Below are positions 16,928-25,342 of a stretch of DNA of 64,000 nucleotides, one piece after another; the first letter of the stretch is position 1, and each line of letters begins with the position of its first letter. The notes below the pieces were generated by a model. That model did no database searches. It was not told the origin of the DNA and saw nothing but the letters and a program-made list of their open reading frames with translations. A program made the position numbers and the translations under genes. Location of the stretch: NCBI GenBank assembly GCA_046350115.1, contig JAXMAZ010000013.1, positions 115,329 through 179,328 on the forward strand, read 5' to 3'. This DNA comes from JAXMAZ01 sp046350115. Its GTDB lineage: Bacteria > Planctomycetota > Planctomycetia > Gemmatales > Gemmataceae.

Positions 16928-19225
16928 ATGAGCACGGCACGAACCGAAGCCGGGTCGCGGGTGGACATGCCGGTCCTGGGCATGCACTGCGCGGCGTGCG
17001 CGGTCCGCATCGAGGGGGCGCTGAACGGCGCCCCCGGCGTGTCGAAGGCGGCGGTCAACTTCGCCACCGGCCGGGCGACCGTCGAGTTCGACCCGGGCCA
17101 AGCGTCGCCCGAGTCGCTCCGCACCGTCGTTCGAGACACCGGCTACGACGCCGTTGTCCCCGCGGGCGGCGAGCGAGCGGGCAGCGTGGGTGATGCGGAG
17201 GCGGCGGCGCGCGAGGCCGAGTTCCGGCGGCTCCGCTCCCGCTTTCTCGTCGCCCTCGCGCTCACCGTCCCGCTCGCCGTGCTCGGCATGGGCGGGCACG
17301 TCATCCCGGCCCTGGCCGACGCGCTCAACTTCCCCGGCCGCGCGTGGGTCGAGCTGGCGCTCGCCACGCCCGTGCTGTTCTGGGCCGGGTGGGAGTTCTT
17401 CACCGGCGCGTGGGCGGCCGCCCGGCACCGGGCGGCGGACATGAACACGCTCGTCGCGATCGGCACCCTCTCCGCGTACCTGTACAGCGTCGTCGCCACG
17501 TTCGCCCCCGGGGCGTTCGGGCCGTCCGCCGGCGGGCACGCCGAGCACGCGACGCCGACCGTCCCCGCCGTGTACTACGAGGTGGCGGCGGTCATCGTCA
17601 CGCTCATCCTGCTCGGCCGGCTGCTCGAAGCGCGGGCGCGGAGTCGGACCGGCGGGGCCATCCGCGCGCTTATTGGGCTCGCGCCGAAAACCGCTCGGGT
17701 CGAGCGAAACGGGGTCGAGACCGACGTGCCGATTGGCGATGTGATTCTCGGTGATGTCGTTCGGGTGCGGCCGGGCGAGAAGGTGCCGGTGGACGGCACC
17801 GTGCTCGACGGCGGCTCGGCGGTGGACGAGAGCATGCTCACCGGCGAGCCGATGCCGGTCGCCAAGGGGTCGGGGGACGCGGTCATCGGGGCGACGGTGA
17901 ACACCACCGGGTCGTTCCGCCTGCGGGCGACCAAGGTCGGCGCGGACACGGTGCTCCAGCAGATCGTCCGGCTGGTGCAGGAGGCGCAGGGGTCGAAGGC
18001 GCCGATCCAGCGGCTGGCGGACACCGTCTCCGGGTACTTCGTCCCGGCCGTCCTGTGCCTGGCCGTCCTCACCTTCGTCGTCTGGTTCGACGCCTCCCCG
18101 CCGGAGACGCGGCTCACCTTCGCGCTGCTCACGTTCGTGTCCGTGCTCATCATCGCCTGCCCGTGCGCGCTCGGCCTGGCCACGCCCACGGCGGTCATGG
18201 TCGGCACCGGCCGCGGGGCACAGGCGGGGATTCTGATCAAAGGCGGCGAGCCGCTCGAAGCCGCGCACCGGCTCACCACCGTTGTCCTCGACAAGACGGG
18301 GACGGTCACCGAGGGGAAGCCGGCGGTCACCGGCGTGACCCCGGCGGGCGTGAGCGAGGACGAGCTGCTGCGGCTCGCGGCCGGCGCCGAACTCGGGTCC
18401 GAGCACCCGCTCGCCCGCGCGGTCATCGCGGCGGCAGAAGCCCGCGGCCTGGCGCTAACCCGCCCGGAGAAGTTCGAGGCGATCGCCGGGCACGGGCTGA
18501 CCGCCGCCGTCGGCGGGAAGAGTGTGCTGCTCGGGAACGCCCGGCTGATGAACGCGAACGGTGTGAAGCACGACCCGACCTCACTCCCGTCGCAACCCGG
18601 GAAGACGCTCCTGCACGTCGCCGTCGACGGCACGTTCGCCGGCGTCATCGCCGTGTCCGACCCGGTCAAGGCGAGTTCGAAGCGGGCGGTCGAGCGGCTG
18701 CACGCGATGGGGCTCGAAGTCGTACTCCTCACCGGCGACAACCGCAGCACGGCCGAGGCGGTCGCGCGGGAGGTGGGCATCGACCGGGTCATCGCCGAGG
18801 TGCTGCCCGAGGGGAAGGCCGACGAGATCCGGCGGCTCCGCGGGGCGGGGAAGGTGGTGGCGATGGTCGGCGACGGCATCAACGACGCGCCGGCCCTCGC
18901 CGCGGCGGACGTCGGCGTGGCGATGGGGACGGGGACGGACGTGGCCATCGAGGCGGCGGACATCACGCTGGTCAAGGGCGACCTGGCGGGCGTGGCCACG
19001 GCCATCGCCCTGTCCCGAGCGACCATGCGGACCATCCGGCAGAACCTGTTCTTCGCGTTCGCGTACAACGTGCTCGGCATCCCGGTGGCGGCCGGCGTGC
19101 TGTACCCGCTCACCGGCTGGCTGCTCAGCCCCATCCTGGCGTCGGCCGCGATGGCCCTCTCGTCGGTGAGCGTGGTCGGGAACGCCCTGCGGCTGAACCG
19201 GTTCGACGTCAAGCGGGAGGGGTGA
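16928..19225 (+). CDS. copA: Cu(I)-translocating P1B-type ATPase
   Basis: This 765-residue inner-membrane ATPase exports Cu(I) from the cytoplasm. It has one N-terminal HMA domain (GMHCAAC, Cys21 and Cys24), the TGE actuator (LTGEPMPV), the CPC metal site in helix 6 (near residue 411), the phosphorylation motif DKTGT (near 455), the SEHPLA motif and the hinge GDGINDAPAL (near 648). All are intact. I chose the start at 16928 (AAGGAGG nearby, 10 bases after copZ). The CPC plus a single HMA fits the Cu(I) subgroup. The next gene starts two bases after its stop. Confidence 0.96.
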   Translation: MSTARTEAGSRVDMPVLGMHCAACAVRIEGALNGAPGVSKAAVNFATGRATVEFDPGQASPESLRTVVRDTGYDAVVPAGGERAGSVGDAEAAAREAEFRRLRSRFLVALALTVPLAVLGMGGHVIPALADALNFPGRAWVELALATPVLFWAGWEFFTGAWAAARHRAADMNTLVAIGTLSAYLYSVVATFAPGAFGPSAGGHAEHATPTVPAVYYEVAAVIVTLILLGRLLEARARSRTGGAIRALIGLAPKTARVERNGVETDVPIGDVILGDVVRVRPGEKVPVDGTVLDGGSAVDESMLTGEPMPVAKGSGDAVIGATVNTTGSFRLRATKVGADTVLQQIVRLVQEAQGSKAPIQRLADTVSGYFVPAVLCLAVLTFVVWFDASPPETRLTFALLTFVSVLIIACPCALGLATPTAVMVGTGRGAQAGILIKGGEPLEAAHRLTTVVLDKTGTVTEGKPAVTGVTPAGVSEDELLRLAAGAELGSEHPLARAVIAAAEARGLALTRPEKFEAIAGHGLTAAVGGKSVLLGNARLMNANGVKHDPTSLPSQPGKTLLHVAVDGTFAGVIAVSDPVKASSKRAVERLHAMGLEVVLLTGDNRSTAEAVAREVGIDRVIAEVLPEGKADEIRRLRGAGKVVAMVGDGINDAPALAAADVGVAMGTGTDVAIEAADITLVKGDLAGVATAIALSRATMRTIRQNLFFAFAYNVLGIPVAAGVLYPLTGWLLSPILASAAMALSSVSVVGNALRLNRFDVKREG

Positions 19226-19227
19226 CC

Positions 19228-19626
19228 ATGGACGCGGCACAAATCGCAGTCACGCTCGGCGGCGTGGCGGTCGTCGGGCTCATCGTCTGGTTCTTCTTCG
19301 GCCCGAAGAAGGCGACGGCAGCCCGCACGGGCGACGCCGGCGTGCAGCAGGTGGAGGTCCGCGTCCGCGGCGGGTACACGCCGGACCGGGTCGAGGTGAG
19401 GCGGGGGCGGCCGGTGCGGATGACCTTCCTCCGCGAGGAGTCGAACCCGTGCACCGAGCAGGTCATCCTGGGCGAGTTCGGCATCGCCCGGACGCTCCCT
19501 CAGGGGGAGCGGGTGGACGTGGAGTTCACCCCGGACAAGGAGGGCGAGTTCACCTTTCACTGCGGGATGAACATGGTCCGCGGGACGCTGGTCGTCGTGC
19601 CCGAGTCGGATCGGGTCGCCGGGTAG
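19228..19626 (+). CDS. Membrane-anchored cupredoxin-domain protein
   Basis: This is a 132-residue protein with one N-terminal membrane helix (about residues 6 to 24) and a cupredoxin-like beta domain outside. A cysteine in NPCTEQVIL and the C-terminal FHCGMNM supply Cys, His and Met ligands, as in copper-binding cupredoxin domains often found beside CopA. It starts two bases after the copA stop, so it is translationally linked. A role in accepting or buffering exported copper is inferred. It is the last gene of the CsoR operon. Confidence 0.85.
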   Translation: MDAAQIAVTLGGVAVVGLIVWFFFGPKKATAARTGDAGVQQVEVRVRGGYTPDRVEVRRGRPVRMTFLREESNPCTEQVILGEFGIARTLPQGERVDVEFTPDKEGEFTFHCGMNMVRGTLVVVPESDRVAG

Positions 19627-19740
19627 CGCACCGGCCGCCGCGGCCGGTTGTCACCGGCCAGCCGGCCCGTCTATAGTCCGTGGCAGACAACGAAAAAGAG
19701 CCGGGCGTCGAGCCGCCCGCGTCGCACGGAGGGAACCATC

Positions 19741-20082
19741 ATGACTCGCACGAACACAGCTCTCTTGTCGGCGGCCCTCCTCGGCCTTTCGCTCTCCGGC
19801 TGCGTGACCGGTTACAACCGCGGTGTGGTCGCGATGAAGATCGACGACAAGACCGCGCACGTGTGCGTGCGGCGGGTGGAGACGAGCGTCGGCGACCGGA
19901 TGGGACTCTACCGGAACGAGTGCACGCGGACCCCACCGCCGCGGCCCCACGTGAACTGCGCGATGAAGCTGGTCGGCGAGGGCACGATCACCGAACTGAT
20001 CAACGAGCACTACTCGCTGCTCGTGTTCGACAAGCCGACCGACTTCCACGAGGGCGACCTGGTCGAGAAGGTCAGCCGGTAA
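19741..20082 (+). CDS. Small lipoprotein of unknown function
   Basis: This is a 113-residue predicted lipoprotein. The start at 19741 follows GGAGGGAACC and gives a signal with lipobox (LLGLSLSGC). The mature part has strand-like segments (VVAMKIDDKTAHVCVRRVE; HYSLLVFDKPTDFHEGD) and three cysteines. The family is not recognised. It lies 114 bases after the CsoR operon, with a TATAGT-like box just before it, so it may have its own promoter. It shares the direction of the copper operon and of the Csp gene that follows. Confidence 0.7.
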   Translation: MTRTNTALLSAALLGLSLSGCVTGYNRGVVAMKIDDKTAHVCVRRVETSVGDRMGLYRNECTRTPPPRPHVNCAMKLVGEGTITELINEHYSLLVFDKPTDFHEGDLVEKVSR

Positions 20083-20307
20083 ACCCCGGGCGTCGTTCCG
20101 GAACAGGCGATGGCCACGTCTGCCGAGTGAACTCCCCTCAACCCGGTCGGGCTTTCCCCGACGGCAACCGTTTCTCCGCCGGCACCCTGTGTCGGCTCAT
20201 GCCCCCTCGCCCACGGCGGGAGTATCGGTTTGTCCGAACGGGGCACGTCCTTTGCGGCGGGAGCGAACAGGTCGCCCGAAGCAACGGACACCAATTAGGG
20301 GGAAGTT

Positions 20308-20637
20308 ATGGCACACCAACAGTACCAGTCTTGCATCGAGGAGTGCGAGTCGTGCGCCGAGGCGTGCGAACACTGCGCCGACGCCTGCCTGCGGGAGGAC
20401 GACGTGAAGATGATGGCGGAGTGCGTCCGCCTGGACCGCGATTGCGCGGCGGTCTGCTGGGCCGCGGCCGCCTTCATGAGCCGCGGCTCGCAGTTCGCCC
20501 CGTCCCTCTGCCGGGTGTGCGCCGAGATCTGCGAGGCGTGCGGGAAGGAGTGCGCAAAGCACAAGCACGACCACTGCCAGAAGTGCGCCGAGGCGTGCAT
20601 GCGGTGTGCGGAGGCGTGCCGCGGGATGGCGGCGTAG
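20308..20637 (+). CDS. Four-helix-bundle copper-storage protein (Csp, DUF326)
   Basis: This is a 109-residue protein with 19 cysteines spaced mostly CxxxC on amphipathic helices (CIEECESCAEACEHCADAC). That is the signature of Csp proteins, which store many Cu(I) ions inside a four-helix bundle. There is no signal peptide, so it would act in the cytosol like Csp3. The start at 20308 follows GGGGGAAG. The 225 bases before it hold no gene. It is the last copper gene of the island, 17 bases from the convergent integrase. Confidence 0.92.
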   Translation: MAHQQYQSCIEECESCAEACEHCADACLREDDVKMMAECVRLDRDCAAVCWAAAAFMSRGSQFAPSLCRVCAEICEACGKECAKHKHDHCQKCAEACMRCAEACRGMAA

Positions 20638-20654
20638 TCCGTACGGGATCGTCC

Positions 20655-21635
20655 TCAGATCGAGATTCGCTCGACCTCGTCGAGGGATAACTTGTCATCC
20701 CGCCGGTCGTACAGCTTGGTCGTCCGGGCGCTCTCGTGGTTGGCGAGCTGCTGAGCCCGTTCGAGGGTGCCACCGTTCACCAGGTAGTTGGTGATCCCGG
20801 TCGCCCGGAAGGTGTGGCAGCCAATGGCGGTCGCGATGCCGGCGTCTGCCGCCCGCCGCCGCACCATTCGGTAGACGTCGCCGCGGGTGAGCCGGGTGTC
20901 GGTGAGCCCGCCGGTCCGCCCGGCCGCGCTCCGGAACAGCGGCTGCTTCTTCGCCGCCGCCTGACCCAACTCCGTGAGATAGGTGTCGAGGAACTCTTCC
21001 AGCCGGTGATGGCACGGCACCTCGTGTCGCTTCCCGCCCTTCTCGTGCAGCCGCACCCACCACCGCTTGCCCTGCGGGTAGTAGTCCTCGACGTTCATCG
21101 CCACCAGTGCCCCGACGCGGGCGAAGGTGTAGATCATCAGGCCGATCACCGCCCGGTCGCGGAGGCCGACGGCGGTCGAGACGTCGACGGCGTCGAGCAG
21201 TTGGCGGGCCTCGTCCTCGTCGAGCACCGGCGTCTTGCCCTTCTTGACCGAGTGGCTCGGCCCGCGGACGGCGGCGGCCGGGTTCATTTCCACCACCTGG
21301 CCGACCACCAGGTGGTCGAACAGCATGCGGATGGCGGCCAGGTGCTGCTTCACCGTCGGGGCCGACCGCTCGCGTGAGAGCAGTTCGACGTACGCCGCCA
21401 CGTGGACCGGCCGGATGTCGAGCAGGGCCAGCCGGCGGCCCTCGAACCAGTCGAAGAATTGCCGCACCGCCTGGAGGTAGGACTGGCGGGTGTTCCGGTT
21501 GCGGATGGCCGCGGTGAAGAACTCGACGAACTTCTCGGACGCCCGACGGCCGGCGAACTGGACCACGGCCGGCACCACGGCGGCTTCCACCGTCTGCAAC
21601 TCCCGACCCCCTCGCTGAACCAATTCCTTTCCCAC
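20655..21635 (-). CDS. Tyrosine recombinase/integrase
   Basis: This is a 326-residue site-specific recombinase. It has the N-terminal SAM-like core-binding domain (NRNTRQSYLQAVRQFFDWF) and a catalytic domain with Arg173 (FARVGAL), Lys near 199, His274-x-x-Arg277 (CHTFRATG), His300 (ANHES) and the nucleophile Tyr309 (TKLYDRR). All catalytic residues are present, so it should be active. The length and lack of the extra helix argue against an integron integrase. It lies at the right edge of the copper island, next to a hairpin (21680 to 21748) and an IS91 element. It may have mobilised the island, but no attachment repeats were found. Confidence 0.92.
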   Translation of the reverse strand: MGKELVQRGGRELQTVEAAVVPAVVQFAGRRASEKFVEFFTAAIRNRNTRQSYLQAVRQFFDWFEGRRLALLDIRPVHVAAYVELLSRERSAPTVKQHLAAIRMLFDHLVVGQVVEMNPAAAVRGPSHSVKKGKTPVLDEDEARQLLDAVDVSTAVGLRDRAVIGLMIYTFARVGALVAMNVEDYYPQGKRWWVRLHEKGGKRHEVPCHHRLEEFLDTYLTELGQAAAKKQPLFRSAAGRTGGLTDTRLTRGDVYRMVRRRAADAGIATAIGCHTFRATGITNYLVNGGTLERAQQLANHESARTTKLYDRRDDKLSLDEVERISI

Positions 21636-21679
21636 GCTCCCCCGTCGCTCACACTCAGTCGTGCTTCATAACGCAGAGG

Positions 21680-21748
21680 GTTTTATCCGTCGTGCGGGCG
21701 TGACGGAAGCCTACCCCGGTCGGGAAGCCCGAGCACGACGGATAAAAC
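21680..21748. repeat. 16-bp perfect inverted repeat upstream of the integrase
   Basis: Bases 21680 to 21695 (GTTTTATCCGTCGTGC) are perfectly inverted at 21733 to 21748. Four more pairs (GGGC with GCCC) continue the stem inward after a two-base bulge, leaving a loop of about 27 bases. It lies 45 bases upstream of the integrase start and six bases from the GAAC that probably marks the IS91 end. It could be a recombination site read as a folded hairpin, or an operator; both are inference. Confidence 0.7.
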
Positions 21749-22007
21749 TCGTTGAACGGAGCCGCGTCACCGGCTATGGGCGTTGAATCGATCCGGCGGA
21801 TCGGCCCACGAGTGGTGAGGTGGCGATCGGCGCTCGGTGACGCGGAGTCGGTGACATCGCAGAGTTCCCAAGCCCGCAGTTCTCAGCCAATTCCCGGTCG
21901 GCCGGTGGGGCCGAAGGGGAACAGTCCCCGGTCGGCGCGCACCCTCCCTGGGTCCGCCGGTCGGCGGAGTGGGATCGGCACCCGGTTCGGGGTCACTCGG
22001 GCGAAGA

Positions 22008-23231
22008 CTACGACGTGTCGGCCGACACGTCGACCGGCCTCCGAGGCGACGGTCGAGGAAGCACCTCCGCCACGATCATCCGTCCCCGACCACAGGCCGG
22101 ACAGCACCGCGGCAACGGGCTCGCCGCGCCGACGCCCGGTTCATCACCTTCATTCGGAGACGCTTCGAGCGCCGATTCGTCCAGTGGGGTGGTGGGCGGT
22201 GGTGCCCCCACGAGCGCCCGGCACCGGGCCAACTTCTCGTCCCGACAGCGGTTGGCCAGGAACCCGAAGTGTCGAATCCGCACGAACCCGGTCGGCAGTA
22301 CGTGCTGGAGGAACCGGCGGACGAACTCCACCCCGCTCAGCGTCATCACCTTCGACCGGTCCCCGTCGGCGTAATCTTTCCACCGGAACGACACCGTGTC
22401 CGCGTCCATCCCAACCAGCCGGGAGTTGGCGAGGGCCACCCGGTGGGTGTACCGGGCCAGGTACCGGAGCACCTGCTCGGGGCCGCCGAACGGCGGCTTG
22501 GCGTACACCACCCAGTCCGTCGCCCGGAGTACGCCGATCCATTCCGCGAACCGTCGAGGGCAGGCCAGATCGTGAAGCGAACCCGCGAGTCGGAGCCGAC
22601 CGCGAGCGTGGTGTTCGCCCAGGAGGGCCAGGAACTTGCCCCGGAACAGCCGGCCGAGCGGCTTGACCGGCAGGAAGAACCCCGGCAGGCACGACACCCA
22701 GCGGGTGCCGTCGGGCGACAGCCCGCCGCCCGGCACCACGCAGTGGACGTGCGGGTGCAGGGTGAGCGTCTGCCCCCACGTGTGCAGCACCGCCAGGAAC
22801 CCGAGTTCGGCCCCGAGCCGCTTCGGGTCGGCGGCCAACTCGGTCAGGCTCGCGGCGACCGCCCGGAACAGCGCCCCGTGCACGAGCCGCGGGTTCTGGA
22901 GGGCGAGCGGGCCGACCGCGGTCGGCAGGGTGAACACGACGTGGAAGTACTCGACCGGCAGCAGATCCTCGGCCTGTCGGTCGAGCCACTCGGCCCGGGC
23001 CGCCGCCTGGCACTTGGGGCAGTGCCGGTTGCGGCACGAGTTGTACGCGATGCGCTGATGCCTGCACTCGTCACAGGCTTCAACGTGTCCGCCGAGGGCG
23101 GCGGTACGGCATCGGGAGATCGACCGCATGGCCTGCCGCTGCGCCGGCGAGAGGGTGTGCCCGTATTGCTCCTCGAACGCCGGCCCGAACGCCCGGACGA
23201 TGTCGGCGAGTTCGATGGCCGGGCGGGTCAT
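22008..23231 (-). CDS. IS91-family transposase
   Basis: This is a 407-residue rolling-circle transposase. The N-terminal zinc-binding region is intact (CDECRHQRIAYNSCRNRHCP then CQ), followed by the HUH motif (TLHPHVHCVV) and the catalytic tyrosine region (YLARYTHRVALANSRL). A second Cys cluster (CCPACGRG) sits near the C-terminus. The gene starts at 23231 and overlaps the stop of the recombinase by four bases (ATGA), so the two are translationally coupled. It appears full length. It nicks at oriIS and transfers a single strand to a GAAC/CAAG target; the mechanism is family knowledge. Confidence 0.93.
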   Translation of the reverse strand: MTRPAIELADIVRAFGPAFEEQYGHTLSPAQRQAMRSISRCRTAALGGHVEACDECRHQRIAYNSCRNRHCPKCQAAARAEWLDRQAEDLLPVEYFHVVFTLPTAVGPLALQNPRLVHGALFRAVAASLTELAADPKRLGAELGFLAVLHTWGQTLTLHPHVHCVVPGGGLSPDGTRWVSCLPGFFLPVKPLGRLFRGKFLALLGEHHARGRLRLAGSLHDLACPRRFAEWIGVLRATDWVVYAKPPFGGPEQVLRYLARYTHRVALANSRLVGMDADTVSFRWKDYADGDRSKVMTLSGVEFVRRFLQHVLPTGFVRIRHFGFLANRCRDEKLARCRALVGAPPPTTPLDESALEASPNEGDEPGVGAASPLPRCCPACGRGRMIVAEVLPRPSPRRPVDVSADTS

Positions 23232-24109
23232 GCGTCACCCCCTTCGGCCGGGGCGGGTTCCGCGGACGGCGCGGGGGTGGGGAACAGGGTGTCGAGCGGG
23301 CTCTTGGTGGCGGCCACCTTCTCCGGGGCGACGAACGTGTACAGGGCGGTGGTCCGCAGGCTGCGGTGCCCGAGCAGGGCCTGGATGGTGCGGATATCGA
23401 CGCCGTCCTCCAGCAGGTGAGTGGCGAACGTGTGCCGCAGGGTGTGCGGGGTCACCCGCTTGGCCAGCCCGGCGCGTTCGCCGACGCCGATACAGACGCG
23501 GGTGAACGTCGCCCGACCGACCGGCTCAGTCGGGTCCGCGCCGGGGAACAGCCAGTCCGCCGGGCGTTCCCGGACCCAGTACGCCCGCAGCGCCTCCAGC
23601 AGGACCGGCGAGAGCATGACGTACCGGTCCTTCCGCCCTTTGCCCTGGCGGACGCGGATCAGCATCCGCCGGCTGTCGATGTCGGCGGCGCGCAGGGCGA
23701 CCACCTCCGAGGCCCGCAGCCCGCCCGCGTAGGCGGTCAGGAGCATGGCCCGCGCCTTGGGCCGGCGGGCGGCGGCGAGGAACTGCCGCACCTCGTCCCG
23801 GCTGAGGACGACCGGCAACCGCTTGGGCACCTTGGCGCACGGGACCTGTTCGAGCGGCCAGTCCTTGCCCAGGGTGACGCGGTAGAAGAAGTGCAAGGCG
23901 CACCGGGCCTGGTTGTACGTGTCCCAGGCCCGCCCCCGGCGGATCAGGTGCAGCAGGTACTCGCGGATGTGCTCGCGGCCGAGTTGGTCGGGGGACCGGT
24001 GGAAGTGTTTGGCGAACTGGGCGACCACCCGGACGTAGGCGTCCTGGGTGTGCGGGGACAGGTTCCGCATCCGCAGGTCGTCGAGGAAGCGCTGGCGTAG
24101 CGGGGTCAT
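23228..24109 (-). CDS. Tyrosine recombinase of the IS91 element
   Basis: This is a 293-residue XerC/IntI-like recombinase with all catalytic residues: Arg132 (GGLRASEV), Lys near 158 (QGKGRKDR), His222-x-x-Arg225 (PHTLRHTF), His248 (LGHRS) and Tyr257 (ALYTF). The start at 24109 has GGAG six bases upstream. A Pro/Ala tail of about 25 residues follows the catalytic domain. It is coupled to the transposase by a four-base overlap, as in IS91-type elements that carry an accessory integrase. Its role in transposition is not established. The gene is intact. Confidence 0.92.
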   Translation of the reverse strand: MTPLRQRFLDDLRMRNLSPHTQDAYVRVVAQFAKHFHRSPDQLGREHIREYLLHLIRRGRAWDTYNQARCALHFFYRVTLGKDWPLEQVPCAKVPKRLPVVLSRDEVRQFLAAARRPKARAMLLTAYAGGLRASEVVALRAADIDSRRMLIRVRQGKGRKDRYVMLSPVLLEALRAYWVRERPADWLFPGADPTEPVGRATFTRVCIGVGERAGLAKRVTPHTLRHTFATHLLEDGVDIRTIQALLGHRSLRTTALYTFVAPEKVAATKSPLDTLFPTPAPSAEPAPAEGGDA

Positions 24110-24247
24110 CGGTCGCTCCGGTCAGGAAGAGGGAGATGCGGCGGGCCATCCGCCGCTCCCCCATCGTGACCGTTCGGGTCGTGAAACTCACTTTGCGCGA
24201 CATGAAAGATCGTGCTATCGTGCCGGGGAACTCAGCACGGATTTGCC

Positions 24248-25246
24248 ATGGACCTCACCACACGGACGCGACTCATCGACCAAGCCCCGGCCTTCAACAA
24301 GCCAGAACCCACCGACCTGCTCGACCTCCGGCGGCAACTCGGCGAGGCGGTGGAGGCGTGGCTCACCCGCTCCCCATCCACAGAGACGCGCGACGGCTAC
24401 TCGCGGGACCTGTTCCAGTTCCTCGACTTCGCGGGTGTGCCCGGCGACGAATGGGAGAAACTCGCACAGGTCCGACCGGGAATGGTCTCCGCGTGGCGAG
24501 ACCGCCTGCTCGAACGCGGCCTGACGAACACGGCCATCAGCCGCAAGCTGTCGGTGATCCGCAGCCTGTTCGGCTACCTCCGCACGTACGGGTACACCGG
24601 GGCGAACCCGGCTGACACGGCGTTCGTCACCGCCCCGCCGGTGCCCCGCGACGGCAAGACCATCGCCATCACCCCCGAGGACTGCCGCCGGCTGCTCGAC
24701 TTCCCCACGACCGAAAATCCCGAGGGGGTGCGGGACCGGGCGGTCCTGGCGGTGCTCGCGTTCACCGGCTGTCGGGTGGGCGAGGTCGGCCGACTCCGGG
24801 TCGGCGACTACAAGCGGAGCGGCGGCCATCACGTGCTGGAGGTGCGCGGGAAGGGCGGCAAGGAGCGTCGGATGCCGCTGCACCCGGAAGCCGTCGAGAA
24901 GTTGGAGGCGTGGTTGGCTGCGATCGGCCCGAGCGAAGCGGGAGAACCGTTGTTCCGTCCGCTGAAGACGGCCCGCGGGAAGGGAACGGACGGCTTCCTC
25001 CCCTCGCCGCTCACCCGCCGCGGCCTTCAGTACCTGGTCGGGCGGTACGTCCGCAAGCTCGGTCTGGACCCGAACGTGACGGTTCACTCGTTCCGGGTGA
25101 CGGCACTGACGACGGCCCGCGAGCGCGGAGCGGACATCGTGGACCTGCAAGACTTCGCCGGGCATGCGGACCCGCGAACCACGCTCGGGTACATCCGCAA
25201 CCGCGACCGGCTCAGCCGCTCCCCCGCCTATGTGCTGAAGTATTGA
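24248..25246 (+). CDS. Tyrosine recombinase/integrase
   Basis: This is a 332-residue recombinase facing away from the IS91 element. The start at 24248 (MDLTTRTRLIDQAP) is preferred over an upstream TTG because the N-terminus then matches core-binding domains. Catalytic features: Arg176 (TGCRVGEV), a GKGGKERR lysine, HSFR (near 276), GHADPRTT and the tyrosine in LGYIRNRD. A box pair TTGCGC...TATCGT upstream could be its promoter. It is only distantly similar to the recombinases at 20.7 and 23.2 kb. It borders the defence island on its left, so it is a candidate for having brought that island in. The 96 bases to the Argonaute stop hold no gene. Confidence 0.9.
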   Translation: MDLTTRTRLIDQAPAFNKPEPTDLLDLRRQLGEAVEAWLTRSPSTETRDGYSRDLFQFLDFAGVPGDEWEKLAQVRPGMVSAWRDRLLERGLTNTAISRKLSVIRSLFGYLRTYGYTGANPADTAFVTAPPVPRDGKTIAITPEDCRRLLDFPTTENPEGVRDRAVLAVLAFTGCRVGEVGRLRVGDYKRSGGHHVLEVRGKGGKERRMPLHPEAVEKLEAWLAAIGPSEAGEPLFRPLKTARGKGTDGFLPSPLTRRGLQYLVGRYVRKLGLDPNVTVHSFRVTALTTARERGADIVDLQDFAGHADPRTTLGYIRNRDRLSRSPAYVLKY

Positions 25247-25342
25247 CCCGGCACTCGGACGTGGCGAAACCTGCCGCGCAGCGGCTTAGTTCAACGTCCT
25301 TTATGTGGCACGACTGCGACTGCACGCAAGACGAGTAATGAC

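Larger units (their letters stand above)
21758..24109 (-). mobile_element. IS91-family element (transposase plus accessory recombinase)
   Basis: This is a rolling-circle insertion sequence with an HUH transposase and an upstream tyrosine recombinase, an arrangement known for several IS91 relatives. Reading on the minus strand, the oriIS end should lie after the transposase. There a GATCC-GCC-GGATC hairpin (21789 to 21803) is followed about 30 bases later by GTTC (GAAC on plus, 21754 to 21757), the known IS91 target. The oriIS boundary at 21758 is therefore likely. The terIS end is not resolved and lies somewhere in 24110 to 24247. The 250 bases after the transposase stop hold no gene. Confidence 0.7.

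Noticed and set aside
20655..21748. Integron integrase with attC site
   Set aside because: The recombinase lacks the extra helix of IntI, and the hairpin arms (GTTTTAT) do not match the GTTRRRY consensus. No cassette array is present.
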